DNA from: Alteromonas gracilis
GTDB taxonomy: Bacteria > Pseudomonadota > Gammaproteobacteria > Enterobacterales > Alteromonadaceae
Reading direction: 5' to 3'
Length of the DNA stretch: 64,000 nucleotides
NCBI RefSeq assembly: GCF_002993325.1
Contig: NZ_PVNO01000031.1
Span: 186,001-250,000, forward strand
The position numbers and the translations under genes are program-made. Positions 34,598-43,508 of this stretch are shown here, in pieces. Numbering within the stretch: position 1 is the first letter of the stretch; the number at the start of each line of letters is the position of its first letter. The notes under the pieces were generated by a model, which saw only the letters and a list, made by a program, of their open reading frames with translations, did no database searches and had not been told where the DNA came from.

Positions 34598-36196
34598 TTA
34601 GTGACGGAAGTGGCGCATGCCCGTGAACACCATAGCAATATCGTGTTCGTCAGCTGCATCAATCACTTCTTGATCACGCATAGAGCCGCCAGGCTGGATG
34701 ACCGCTTTAATACCCGCTTCAGCAGCAGCATCAATGCCGTCGCGGAATGGGAAGAAAGCGTCAGATGCCATGACAGAGCCTGCCACTTCTAGGTTCTCGT
34801 CGGCAGCTTTAATACCCGCAATCTTTGCAGAGTAAACGCGGCTCATTTGGCCTGCGCCCACGCCCACTGTCATGCCATCTTTGCAGTAAACAATTGCGTT
34901 AGACTTCACGTATTTTGCTACCTTCCAGCAGAACATAAGGTCGCGTAGTTCTTCTTCGCTTGGCTTACGCTTAGTCACAACTTCTAGGTCTTCCATTTCA
35001 ACCATGCCGAAGTCGCGTTCTTGTACTAATAAACCGCCGTTTACACGCTTAAAGTCATAACCTTCAGTAAGCTGGCCAGCCCAATCGCCACACGCAAGAA
35101 GACGTACGTTTTTCTTTGCGCTTACTACGTCTTTCGCTTCGTCGCTTACGGTTGGTGCAATGATCACTTCCACAAATTGACGGTCAACAATCGCTTGTGC
35201 TGTTTTCGCATCAAGCTCGCGGTTAAACGCAATAATGCCGCCAAATGCTGATGTTGGGTCAGTTTTAAATGCGCGGTCATAGGCACTCAAAATATCGTCG
35301 CCAATTGCAACGCCGCAAGGGTTAGCGTGCTTAACGATTACACATGCTGGCTCTTCGAATTCTTTCACGCATTCTAGCGCTGCATCGGTATCAGCGATGT
35401 TGTTGAACGACAGCTCTTTACCTTGCAGCTGAGTCGCTGTAGCAACCGACGCTTCCTGAATGTTGTTTTCAACGTAGAACGCTGCTTCTTGGTGGCTGTT
35501 TTCACCGTAGCGAAGATCTTGTTTCTTAGTCAGCTGCATGTTGTACGTACGTGGGAATTCACTGTGCTGGTGGTCACAGTCTGCTTCACAACCAGTGCTG
35601 TCTAAACGGGCACCAAAATAGTTTGCGATCATGCCGTCATATTCAGCCGTGTGCTCGAACGCTTTAATGGCAAGATCAAAACGGGTGTTATACGTTAGCG
35701 AGCCATTGTTGTCGTTCATCTCTGCAAGTACGCGAGAGTAGTCAGACGCATTAACCACAATAGTCACGTCTTTGTGGTTTTTGGCTGCCGCGCGAACCAT
35801 GGTAGGGCCACCGATATCAATATTTTCAATGGCATCTTCAAGTGTGCAGTCTTCATTTGCCACAGTTGCAGCAAACGGATAGAGGTTTACAACTACTAGG
35901 TCGATAGGCGCTATGTTGTTTTCTTCCATCACCGCTTCGTCAACACCGCGGCGAGCAAGAATACCGCCGTGAATTTTCGGATGAAGGGTTTTAACACGAC
36001 CGGCCATTATTTCTGGATGACCTGTGTGATCAGAGACTTCTTTCACAGGTAAGCCAGCTTCAGCTAAAAGTTTTGCGGTACCACCTGTCGACAGAAGTTC
36101 AACGCCAGCGTTATGCAGCGCTGTCGCGAAATCAAGGATACCTGTTTTATCAGAGACACTAAGGAGAGCACGTTTAATGGGTTTTGGTGTTTGCAT
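34598..36196 (-). CDS. purH: Bifunctional AICAR transformylase/IMP cyclohydrolase PurH
   Basis: 532 residues, the usual PurH length. N-terminal IMP cyclohydrolase ([46 protein letters not shown]), C-terminal transformylase with [13 protein letters not shown], the catalytic [11 protein letters not shown] and [17 protein letters not shown], ending in the conserved MRHFRH. It carries out the last two steps of IMP synthesis. Lies downstream of fis across a terminator. The purH-purD pair common in gammaproteobacteria is here separated by the exported methyltransferase-like gene. Confidence 0.98.
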   Translation of the reverse strand: MQTPKPIKRALLSVSDKTGILDFATALHNAGVELLSTGGTAKLLAEAGLPVKEVSDHTGHPEIMAGRVKTLHPKIHGGILARRGVDEAVMEENNIAPIDLVVVNLYPFAATVANEDCTLEDAIENIDIGGPTMVRAAAKNHKDVTIVVNASDYSRVLAEMNDNNGSLTYNTRFDLAIKAFEHTAEYDGMIANYFGARLDSTGCEADCDHQHSEFPRTYNMQLTKKQDLRYGENSHQEAAFYVENNIQEASVATATQLQGKELSFNNIADTDAALECVKEFEEPACVIVKHANPCGVAIGDDILSAYDRAFKTDPTSAFGGIIAFNRELDAKTAQAIVDRQFVEVIIAPTVSDEAKDVVSAKKNVRLLACGDWAGQLTEGYDFKRVNGGLLVQERDFGMVEMEDLEVVTKRKPSEEELRDLMFCWKVAKYVKSNAIVYCKDGMTVGVGAGQMSRVYSAKIAGIKAADENLEVAGSVMASDAFFPFRDGIDAAAEAGIKAVIQPGGSMRDQEVIDAADEHDIAMVFTGMRHFRH

Positions 36197-36231
36197 AAAT
36201 TTTAGTTTCTAATGTTGTAGTGTTGAAACAA

Positions 36232-36255
36232 AAAGAGCACCGATTGGTGCTCTTT
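36232..36255 (-). terminator. Terminator of the dusB-fis operon
   Basis: AAAGAGCACC-GATT-GGTGCTCTTT, a perfect 10-bp stem followed on the minus strand by a T-run (complement of GAAACAAAA). Placed between the fis stop (36278) and the purH start (36196). Confidence 0.9.
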
Positions 36256-36277
36256 GGTGGGCAAAGCCCTTGGAATC

Positions 36278-36571
36278 TTAGTTCATGCCGTATTGCTTTA
36301 GCTTCTTGCGAAGTGTGCCACGGTTGATGCCCATCATGATGGCCGCGCGGGTTTGATTGCCGCGAGTGTAAGTCATGACTTCTTCTAGAAGCGGCGCTTC
36401 TACTTCAGCCAGTACCATTTCGTACAGGTTGTCGATGTTTGCGTTATCCAGTTGCTTAAGGTACTTATTAACCGCTTGCTTTACAGAGTCACGCAAAGGC
36501 TTTTGCGCTTGCGTTTGTGAAGGCGTAGTTACTGTAGTAGTAAAAGGTGAAGTCACGTTTTGATCGAACAT
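36278..36571 (-). CDS. fis: Nucleoid-associated DNA-binding protein Fis
   Basis: 97 residues. The C-terminal half is the Fis helix-turn-helix, near identical to the enterobacterial protein: [29 protein letters not shown]. The N-terminal half has the expected dimerisation helices ([18 protein letters not shown]). Fis is a growth-phase-regulated DNA-bending protein acting on rRNA promoters, replication and recombination. It follows dusB by 30 bp, the conserved dusB-fis operon. Confidence 0.98.
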   Translation of the reverse strand: MFDQNVTSPFTTTVTTPSQTQAQKPLRDSVKQAVNKYLKQLDNANIDNLYEMVLAEVEAPLLEEVMTYTRGNQTRAAIMMGINRGTLRKKLKQYGMN

Positions 36572-36601
36572 AATACTGTGTTGCTCTTAAGTTAGTCATC
36601 A

Positions 36602-37600
36602 CTATGCTGCGGGAGAAATCTGTCGGGTTTCTCGTGTCTGCAGCGCTTGAAAATATGCATTTAGTGCATCGAGTTGCTCATTCGCATCATCGATAGCGTT
36701 AAACGTTTTACGAAACTGACGATCCGTATCGTGCTCCGCGAGATACCAGCCCACGTGCTTTCGGGCAATTCTTACACCGGCTATATCACCATAAAAGTCC
36801 TGCACATTGGCTACATGCTCGTGCAAAAGCTTATACAGCTCTGACAGCGGCGGTGGTGCTAGGTTCTCGCCCGTTTCAAGATAATGTTGGATTTGTTTGA
36901 ATATCCAAGGCTTACCTTGCGCGCCGCGGCCTATCATTACGCCATCTGCACCGGTGTAATTCAGCACCTCTTGTGCTTTCTCTGGAGAAGTAATGTCACC
37001 ATTTGCAATAACAGGAATTGATATTGCCGCCTTTATCTGACGTATGGTGTCGTATTCTGCTTCCCCTCTATACATACAAGCTCGAGTTCTGCCGTGAACC
37101 GCAAGCGACTGTATGCCGTTTTGCTCTGCAATGCGGGCAATGTCTACCCCATTGCGATTTTCTGGGTTCCAGCCGGTACGAATTTTCAGTGTCACGGGTA
37201 CGTCCACAGCATTAACTACTGCTTTAATAATCGCTTCCACTGTGTCTGGGTATTGAAGCAACGCAGAACCTGCAAGCTTCTTATTGACCTTCTTGGCAGG
37301 ACAACCCATGTTGATATCGATGATTTGCGCACCGTTCTCAACATTAAATTGTGCTGCTTGAGCCATAAGCTCAGGATCAGCCCCAGCAATCTGTACAGAG
37401 CGAATGCCTTCTTCACCCTCATGGTTCATGCGCGCTTGTGATTTTGCCGTATTCCAAACTTTCGGATTACTTGAAAGCATCTCAGAAACAACAAGCCCAG
37501 CGCCCAAGCGCTTACAGAGTTGACGAAACGGTCTATCTGTTACGCCAGCCATAGGGGCCAACATCAAATTGTTTTCTAACTCGTAAGGTCCAATTCGCAT
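36602..37600 (-). CDS. dusB: tRNA-dihydrouridine synthase B
   Basis: 332-residue flavoenzyme that reduces uridine to dihydrouridine in the tRNA D-loop. TIM-barrel start [21 protein letters not shown], the catalytic Cys in [24 protein letters not shown]-binding [35 protein letters not shown] and [13 protein letters not shown]. The MGCPAKKV and upstream-of-fis context marks it as DusB rather than DusA or DusC. First gene of the dusB-fis operon. Confidence 0.97.
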   Translation of the reverse strand: MRIGPYELENNLMLAPMAGVTDRPFRQLCKRLGAGLVVSEMLSSNPKVWNTAKSQARMNHEGEEGIRSVQIAGADPELMAQAAQFNVENGAQIIDINMGCPAKKVNKKLAGSALLQYPDTVEAIIKAVVNAVDVPVTLKIRTGWNPENRNGVDIARIAEQNGIQSLAVHGRTRACMYRGEAEYDTIRQIKAAISIPVIANGDITSPEKAQEVLNYTGADGVMIGRGAQGKPWIFKQIQHYLETGENLAPPPLSELYKLLHEHVANVQDFYGDIAGVRIARKHVGWYLAEHDTDRQFRKTFNAIDDANEQLDALNAYFQALQTRETRQISPAA

Positions 37601-37946
37601 CGTAAAATGTATAGCTCGCCATCTAAAACTGCACAGAAATTATACACCCGGCTAAAACGGGGCGCTAAGTGTACGTGTTTTCGCAATGCTTGAAAAGGCT
37701 AAAAATCACACAAAATTTCACTTCCTGGTATTGACAGTGAAAAAAAACTGTCACATTAGTAAGCTAGCACTATTTTTTAGCACAATTATTGTACGAAAGT
37801 CTTACAGGCCCCGTATTAAAAGGGCTGTATTGTGAAATAATTTAACATTTATTTAGAGGGCTACTCGTCCAGTGCACGTTTCTTTATCAGCTTTGTGCAC
37901 TAGGCAAGCAGAAAATTTTGCATGCCTAGCCGGTTAATTCGTCACT
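37601..37946. other. 346-bp intergenic region dusB/prmA
   Basis: Gene-free stretch that should hold the dusB-fis promoter (minus strand). I see a 7-bp inverted repeat TGACAGT/ACTGTCA at 37732-37753 and a longer imperfect one CTAGGCA/TGCCTAG around 37900-37928 near the prmA end, without a T-run. No ORF or RNA gene is recognisable. Confidence 0.5.
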
Positions 37947-38825
37947 TTAGCGTTTTCTACCGGAAACTCTCGCCCACTCACCATCAATGGCACTTGGTTC
38001 AAGTTCTATGTCTTTCGAATAAGCTTCTTCTATTCGGGTTACTTGTTCAGCAAGAATGCCGGAAAGGACTAACAAACCGTCTGATTTGCAGTAGTCGGTG
38101 ATAACGCTTTGAAGTTCTAATAAAGGGCCCGATAATATATTCGCCATTACCACATCAGCTTCAAGTTCAGGTTGATCTTCAGGAAGATACACATCTAAGC
38201 GGTCTTCAACACCGTTGCGGCGTGCATTTTCTTTTGTCGCTTGAAGTGCTTGCGGATCGATATCAATACCGATAACGCGCGTAGCGCCAAGCTTTAATGC
38301 AGCCAATGCTAAAATCCCTGAGCCACAGCCAAAATCGACGACGGTTTTACCCGTCATATCTATGCCGTCTAGCCAGCGTAAACATAGCGCTGTAGTTGGG
38401 TGAGTTCCTGTTCCGAAGGCAAGACCCGGATCTAGCATGACATTAACGGCGTTCGGGTCTGGAACATCGCGCCAGCTTGGGCAAATCCACAAGCGCTCGC
38501 CAAACTGCATAGGGTGAAAGTTGTCCATCCACTCCCGCTCCCAGTCTTTGTCTTCAAGTGGTTCAAGCTTGTATTTAAAATTTTCCCCCAACACCTTAGC
38601 TTTACCTAATCGCTTTAGGATGCTTTTCATGTCGGCATCAGCTTCAAATAACCCTACTACTTGTGTATCTGGCCACAGCAGTACCTCACCGGGTTTCGGT
38701 TCGTACATAGGAGTATCTTTCGCATCAACGTATGTGACGGCCTGTGAGCCGTTAGCGGTAAGCATATCGCCAATGGATTCAGCGTGTTCAGAAGATGTGT
38801 CGATTCGAAGTTGTAGCCAAGCCAT
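37947..38825 (-). CDS. prmA: Ribosomal protein L11 methyltransferase PrmA
   Basis: 292 residues. N-terminal L11-recognition domain ([49 protein letters not shown]) and a C-terminal SAM-methyltransferase domain with [28 protein letters not shown] as motif I and the [10 protein letters not shown] segment. The family signature [16 protein letters not shown] is present. It trimethylates ribosomal protein L11. The start MAWLQ (ATG at 38825) matches the family N-terminus; ATG at 38834 is less likely. The prmA-dusB-fis order is conserved in gammaproteobacteria. Confidence 0.97.
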   Translation of the reverse strand: MAWLQLRIDTSSEHAESIGDMLTANGSQAVTYVDAKDTPMYEPKPGEVLLWPDTQVVGLFEADADMKSILKRLGKAKVLGENFKYKLEPLEDKDWEREWMDNFHPMQFGERLWICPSWRDVPDPNAVNVMLDPGLAFGTGTHPTTALCLRWLDGIDMTGKTVVDFGCGSGILALAALKLGATRVIGIDIDPQALQATKENARRNGVEDRLDVYLPEDQPELEADVVMANILSGPLLELQSVITDYCKSDGLLVLSGILAEQVTRIEEAYSKDIELEPSAIDGEWARVSGRKR

Positions 38826-39051
38826 ATTTATCATTCGTTGTGGTCTTTGTACGTATTGTACCTTTCGTTGGCGTGAAACAAAATGAAGACAAACGAAAAG
38901 CCACAGTATTAAACCTTGTGAGTTTGAATGTTACCGCCTTACTTTAATATAAAAAAGCAATTAAAATATTAACCTTTTGTCGACTGGTGCGATTTAGAGA
39001 AACGCTTATAGTAGGCGATGGTTGTTTGTTTTTTAATCTAACAGAGGCCTT

Positions 39052-39810
39052 ATGCGCTTTTTTTCCCTTGTTTTGAGCTTTTGGTTATTACCTTTTTCAG
39101 CTTCATCTGAGGAAATTGACGTTGTAGTAGGGTGGAATAAGCCACCGTATGTTATTTCACAAGAGAACTCTGGCTTTGAAGTGGATGTAGCGCGCGCTAT
39201 TTTGGCAGATATGGGGCATGATTTATCGCCTATTTACGTGCCATTTGGGCGAACAGCAAGATTATTAGAAGATAACTTGATTGACCTTGGTTTGACGCAA
39301 AATCCAGCTCACGTCCTTGATCCAGCTATCTTGTCAGACCCTTATGTTGTCTATCAAAACGTTGCGGTGACCCGCGCTGAAAGTAAGTTTGAAATTAATA
39401 GTATTGAAGATTTACGTGGCAAAAGCATTATTGCCTTTCAAACGGCTGATGTGGTGCTAGGTGAAGCATTCCGACAAATCGTTACGGACCAGACCACATA
39501 TATGGAGATGGCAAGGCAAGATAGACAGGTTGATATGTTGATGCTCGGCCATGTAGATGTGGTTATACTCGACAGGAATATTTTCAACTATTTTAAGTCA
39601 AATAATACGGCTTACTCGGGCGATGAAGTCGTCTTCCATGAGCTATTTCCTATTTCGCCATACAGTGCAGCTATTCCCGACCCTGAATTAAGAGTGGCGT
39701 TTAATAATAAGCTTCGCACGTTTATTGAAACTGGGCGTTATCAGCAGCTGCTAGATAAATACAAACTCGAGAGTCTCCTTCACCTGCTGCCACATGCAAC
39801 AACACCATAA
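39052..39810 (+). CDS. Periplasmic substrate-binding protein, family 3 (SBP_bac_3)
   Basis: 252 residues with a short signal peptide (MRFFSLVLSFWLLPFSASS) and the two-lobed family 3 fold: VVVGWNKPPYVISQENSGFEVDVARAILADMG (typical ligand-pocket region), INSIEDLRGKSIIAFQTAD, MLMLGHVDVVILDRNIF, and SPYSAAIPDPELRVAFNNKL. Family members bind polar amino acids or act as sensor-like periplasmic proteins. No permease or ATPase gene is adjacent, so this is an orphan binding protein; some such Alteromonas proteins may not work in ABC transport. ATG preceded by AGAGG. Confidence 0.85.
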   Translation: MRFFSLVLSFWLLPFSASSEEIDVVVGWNKPPYVISQENSGFEVDVARAILADMGHDLSPIYVPFGRTARLLEDNLIDLGLTQNPAHVLDPAILSDPYVVYQNVAVTRAESKFEINSIEDLRGKSIIAFQTADVVLGEAFRQIVTDQTTYMEMARQDRQVDMLMLGHVDVVILDRNIFNYFKSNNTAYSGDEVVFHELFPISPYSAAIPDPELRVAFNNKLRTFIETGRYQQLLDKYKLESLLHLLPHATTP

Positions 39811-39948
39811 ATACAGATTTTAATGTATAGACAGTGAACTATTTCTGATACAAGGTATATGAAACTATCTGTACTTTGACGTCTGAAACTTGCCGCTTTT
39901 ATAAAGCAGTAATCATAGACACTGGAATTATCTGTTAAGGAAAGATTT

Positions 39949-41583
39949 ATGTTGAAGCAGTGGTATTTACTGGTCACGGTGGTTGTTTGCTCTGCCTGTG
40001 TTTCTCATTCAACCCCTTCGGAAGCACAACAAGAAAATACGCTTGAGCGTTACTTGGACATGCCTGCTTACCAGCAAGCCCAAGCGATTGCCAGCGGAGA
40101 GATTACGTCGGCGGCGCTGGTTAAAGGCTATTTATCACGTATTGAAAAGCTAGACAATCAAGTAAACAGCGTTCTTGCGTTAAACCCAAATGTATTAAAC
40201 GAAGCGCAGGCAGTCGATAGGCAAGTAGCCAATAAGCAAGCGCTCGGCCCTTTAGCCGGTATCCCTGTATTGTTAAAAGATAATATTGAAAGTGATGAAA
40301 TGCCTACAACAGCAGGTTCGATGGCGCTTCTTAACAATAATACAGGTCGCAATGCGCCCATTGTGGCGAAGCTAAAAGCTGCTGGAGCCATTGTCCTAGG
40401 TAAAACCAACTTGTCTGAGTGGGCTAACTTTCGTTCAGAGTCTTCAATCAGCGGATGGAGCGCCGTCGGTGGGCTTACTCGCAATCCTCATATATTAGCG
40501 CGAAGCGCGTGTGGCTCGTCGTCAGGCTCAGGCGCAGCAATGTCACTTCGTTTGGCATCGCTCGCTGTAGGAACTGAAACTAACGGTTCAATTATCTGCC
40601 CAGCTTCGATAAACGGTGTGGTTGGCTTTAAGCCTACGGTAGGCCTTCTGTCTCGAACGCATATTGTGCCGATTTCGTTTAGCCAAGATACGGCAGGGCC
40701 AATGACAGCGAATGTGCACGATGCATGGTTGATGACCGCAATCATGGCAGGCGTTGATGAAGAAGATAACGCAACAAAAGATGCCCAATCCCATATTCCA
40801 ACGCTACCTTCCTCCTCAATGCTCGCAACAGACTTAAAAGGTAAGAGAATAGGCGTGGTAAGGTACAGACAGGGAGATAATCCACACGTTCTCGCCGTTT
40901 ACGAAAAAGCGTTAGCGCAGCTTAAAGCATCGGGAGCAACCTTGGTGGATATCAGTGACTTTTCTCAGCCGGATTCTTTCTGGGCCGATTCTTACAACGT
41001 CTTACTTAGCGAATTCCATCACAGCATCAACGACTATTTAGCAGGCTCTCCGGCAGAGCTACCTGCAAGGAACCTTGATGAACTTATTGCGTTCAATAAC
41101 AAAACCGAGCGAGAGCTATCACTTTTTGATCAGGACATTTTTGAAAAGTCTTTGGCTTCAGCGACAATTGAAAGCGACGAATACAAAAAAGCACTTAGCC
41201 TTATTGAAGATACTGCGGGCAAAAATGGCATTGATGCACTGATGGCAAAACACAACGTTGAGGTACTCGTGGCACCATCAAATAGCCCATCCTTTCTTAT
41301 AGATGGCGTATATGGAGACCACTCTCCGGTAGGCTTTATTGGTATTGGTTATTTAGCGGCAATAGCTGGCTATCCTCATCTGACGGTACCGGCTGGGCAA
41401 GTGAAAGACCTTCCTGTTGGCATCAGCTTTATTGGGGGTAAGTGGCAAGATGAAGAAGTGCTTGAAGTTGGGCGTATATTTGAAGCGAAACATGGCTTTT
41501 ATATCAAGCCGGGATTGCTGCCCACACGCTTTGACAACCCAAAGTTCAAGGGAATTGAAAAAGGACTAAATGCGGCGCTATAA
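39949..41583 (+). CDS. Amidase signature-family enzyme, probable lipoprotein
   Basis: 544 residues. N-terminal MLKQWYLLVTVVVCSAC suggests export, possibly as a lipoprotein with Cys17 lipidated (the -3 residue is Cys, so the lipobox is not canonical). The amidase-signature core holds the Ser-Ser-Lys triad: Lys in GIPVLLKDNIE, Ser in CGSSSGSGAAMS, Ser in ETNGSIICPAS, plus VGFKPTVGLLSR and TAGPM. Hydrolyses an amide bond; substrate unknown, and an extracytoplasmic peptide-amide or acylamide hydrolase is plausible. TAAGGAAAG upstream is a strong ribosome-binding site. Confidence 0.88.
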   Translation: MLKQWYLLVTVVVCSACVSHSTPSEAQQENTLERYLDMPAYQQAQAIASGEITSAALVKGYLSRIEKLDNQVNSVLALNPNVLNEAQAVDRQVANKQALGPLAGIPVLLKDNIESDEMPTTAGSMALLNNNTGRNAPIVAKLKAAGAIVLGKTNLSEWANFRSESSISGWSAVGGLTRNPHILARSACGSSSGSGAAMSLRLASLAVGTETNGSIICPASINGVVGFKPTVGLLSRTHIVPISFSQDTAGPMTANVHDAWLMTAIMAGVDEEDNATKDAQSHIPTLPSSSMLATDLKGKRIGVVRYRQGDNPHVLAVYEKALAQLKASGATLVDISDFSQPDSFWADSYNVLLSEFHHSINDYLAGSPAELPARNLDELIAFNNKTERELSLFDQDIFEKSLASATIESDEYKKALSLIEDTAGKNGIDALMAKHNVEVLVAPSNSPSFLIDGVYGDHSPVGFIGIGYLAAIAGYPHLTVPAGQVKDLPVGISFIGGKWQDEEVLEVGRIFEAKHGFYIKPGLLPTRFDNPKFKGIEKGLNAAL

Positions 41584-41597
41584 CTTGCTCAACAAAA

Positions 41598-41624
41598 AAG
41601 CCCTCGATTTCAAATCAAGGGCTT
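41598..41624. terminator. Terminator between amidase and HiPIP genes
   Basis: AAGCCCTCGATTT-C-AAATCAAGGGCTT, a near-perfect 13-bp stem. The A-run on the left (41594-41599) makes it a strong terminator for the minus-strand HiPIP gene; on the plus strand it can serve the amidase. Confidence 0.85.
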
Positions 41625-41659
41625 TAACTTTCTCAAAACGCTTGTTGCAAAATACAACA

Positions 41660-41953
41660 TTAACCAGGCTTTTTCACCCAAGCGCTACACCAGCCGTCAG
41701 CGTTAACCAGTTTGTTAGGGAAAATGTTACAAGGGCGGTATTGCTCGCCATCGGCGCCCTGCACGTACATGCAGTTAGCACATTTTGCACCTTCAACCGT
41801 TGAAGACGGTGTGTAGTTTAATGCTTTTGCTGTTGGGTCGTCGGCGCTAAGCTGCTCTTGAGCTTGTGCACGTAACGCAACACCGCCTAGCGTAAGACCG
41901 ATAACTGCAGAGCCCGATAGCTTTAAGAAGTCACGGCGATTTACAGATTTCAT
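41660..41953 (-). CDS. High-potential iron-sulfur protein (HiPIP), Tat-exported
   Basis: 97 residues from the ATG at 41953, which has an AAGGAGA site; the frame is open further upstream but the extra residues are not protein-like. Twin-arginine signal NRRDFLKLSGSAVIGLTLGG. The mature part has the four cysteines of a [4Fe-4S] HiPIP (CANC, PCNIF, GWCSAW) with the conserved YVQGADGEQYRPC region. HiPIPs carry electrons in the periplasm. It stands between two terminators, so it is probably monocistronic. No redox partner gene is adjacent. Confidence 0.92.
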   Translation of the reverse strand: MKSVNRRDFLKLSGSAVIGLTLGGVALRAQAQEQLSADDPTAKALNYTPSSTVEGAKCANCMYVQGADGEQYRPCNIFPNKLVNADGWCSAWVKKPG

Positions 41954-42014
41954 AACATTCTCCTTAAGAGATAGAAACGATAATGATTCTTTTTTATTCA
42001 GTGCCTTAAACGCA

Positions 42015-42040
42015 AAAACCTGCCCCAAGAGGCAGGTTTT
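42015..42040 (-). terminator. Terminator of the flavin reductase gene
   Basis: AAAACCTGCC-CCAAGA-GGCAGGTTTT, a perfect 10-bp stem followed on the minus strand by TTTTG. Lies 125 bp after the flavin-reductase stop and upstream of the HiPIP start. Confidence 0.8.
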
Positions 42041-42164
42041 GTTTCATATCTAGATACTATCTCTTTTTGAAAAAAGATCGACTGAATTTTCGAATTTTCG
42101 CTTGATCCAGATTAAATAAACTTCACAGTACCATGTCTGTCAGACACACAATGACACTGTAGGT

Positions 42165-42794
42165 TCACTTTTTTGTTAGTGCGACATCTGGCTTAGCGTA
42201 TGAGAACTGCGCTATTCGCTTTGTACTGTGATAGCTGTCTAGACCTGAAATACAAGCCGTCTTCGCTTGCTCAATGTCGACATACCCATCTTCGTCAACA
42301 ATGTCTTCTGGCATATAGAGTTCTTGAATCTCGCCAATTACCATTTCAGTCTCGTTTAGTAAGGTAAAGTGCTGAGCAACCTTGAGCCCCATTTTAATAT
42401 CGCTTTCTGCCACATAAGGGGCACTAAATGATTCGCTGAATTGAGGCGTTAAGCCTACGGCATCGAATTCGCTTTCATCTGGTGCATAGCGCGCTGATGT
42501 TTGGTGCGCCTTGTCTACCCAATCGGTGGAAACGTGATTCAATGTGTAGAACCCTTGCTGTTTTATATTACCAAGGGTATCGCGCGTCACAGTATGTGGG
42601 CGCATGATCATACCAATTAGTGGAGGATTTGCACCCACATGGACAATAGAACTAACGATTGCAAGATTGTTTGTCTTGCCGTCGGTCGTGCCCACTAGAG
42701 TGGCCGACTTAAACCCAGATAGGCTATTGATTAAATTAGCGCGATATCGCTGTGCAAGGGCGTCAATATCGGTCCGAGTAAATTGTTTAGTCAT
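42165..42794 (-). CDS. Flavin reductase-like domain protein
   Basis: 209 residues from the ATG at 42794. It matches the FMN-binding split-barrel flavin-reductase/DIM6 group: SLSGFKSATLVGTTDGKTNNLAIVSSIVHVGANPPLIGMIMRP and GFYTLNHVS. Such proteins bind FMN; some reduce flavins with NAD(P)H, others are of unknown role. The start overlaps the end of the CPXCG gene by 8 bp, so the two are co-transcribed and probably translationally coupled. Confidence 0.82.
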   Translation of the reverse strand: MTKQFTRTDIDALAQRYRANLINSLSGFKSATLVGTTDGKTNNLAIVSSIVHVGANPPLIGMIMRPHTVTRDTLGNIKQQGFYTLNHVSTDWVDKAHQTSARYAPDESEFDAVGLTPQFSESFSAPYVAESDIKMGLKVAQHFTLLNETEMVIGEIQELYMPEDIVDEDGYVDIEQAKTACISGLDSYHSTKRIAQFSYAKPDVALTKK

Positions 42795-42978
42795 TCTCTC
42801 TTTCAGCCTCAATCTGTATGTCGTCACCATGTTGATAGGTCGTCAGTTCAATAGGCTGGCAGCACACTTGGCAATCAAGAACCTGAACTTGCCCTACATC
42901 ATTGACTTCATCTATCTCTACGTCGTTCGGTGCCATACAGTATGGGCATGAAAAGCCCATAGAACGGGTTAAGCTCAT
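42787..42978 (-). CDS. CPXCG-motif cysteine-rich protein
   Basis: 63 residues with two CXXC pairs, FSCPYC and LDCQVCCQPIEL, and acidic ends (DVEIDEVND; IQIEAEREND). It fits the small CPXCG-motif family of likely zinc-binding proteins found in many gammaproteobacteria; no function is known to me. First gene of a two-gene unit with the flavin reductase, overlapping it by 8 bp. Confidence 0.82.
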   Translation of the reverse strand: MSLTRSMGFSCPYCMAPNDVEIDEVNDVGQVQVLDCQVCCQPIELTTYQHGDDIQIEAEREND

Positions 42979-43115
42979 AAAAGTTCGCCTTCGTAATCAC
43001 AATTATTGTTTGTTACGTAATGTAAAGAAGACTGGATTTACCCATTGTTGAAAGAAGCAAAAGCTAAGAGACAAGATTCGGTTAAGCCAAAAATAACAGA
43101 TATAAAGGTTGAGAA

Positions 43116-43403
43116 GTGACAAATAAAGTAGGCGAATGCCCTTGCTGCAAAAGAGACACACGCCTTACGTTTCATCATTTAATCCCACGAAAAATGCACC
43201 GTCGTAACTTCTTTAAAAAGCATTTCACCAAATCAGAATTGCAAACCGGTATTTATATTTGTAGGCAATGTCATAGTGGCATCCATCGATTTTATGATGA
43301 GATGACGTTAGCTAAACACTTTTATACTTTGCCGCTTTTGCTTGAAGACGAGCAGCTAGCCACGTTTTTTCGTTGGGTCGCGAAGCAGAGAGTACGAGTA
43401 TAA
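43116..43403 (+). CDS. Small HNH-like protein
   Basis: 95 residues. The pattern CPCC...HHLIPRK...ICRQCHSGIHRF is that of an HNH nuclease with two zinc-binding CXXC pairs and the HH(L)xP core; the last His of the HNH triad would be in CHSGIH. Probably a stand-alone DNA-cleaving or DNA-binding protein; activity is not certain at this size. GTG start at 43116 with AAGG seven bases upstream. It lies 105 bp before the FAN1-like nuclease gene, on the same strand. Confidence 0.75.
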   Translation: MTNKVGECPCCKRDTRLTFHHLIPRKMHRRNFFKKHFTKSELQTGIYICRQCHSGIHRFYDEMTLAKHFYTLPLLLEDEQLATFFRWVAKQRVRV

Positions 43404-43508
43404 AGTGCGGATGGGAGAAGTAGAACCTTGTGTAGGCGCTGTATTTAATTTGATTAAATGGGCTGTATAAATATACACTGCCAAAGATTTCACAGCCAAA
43501 GATGCACC

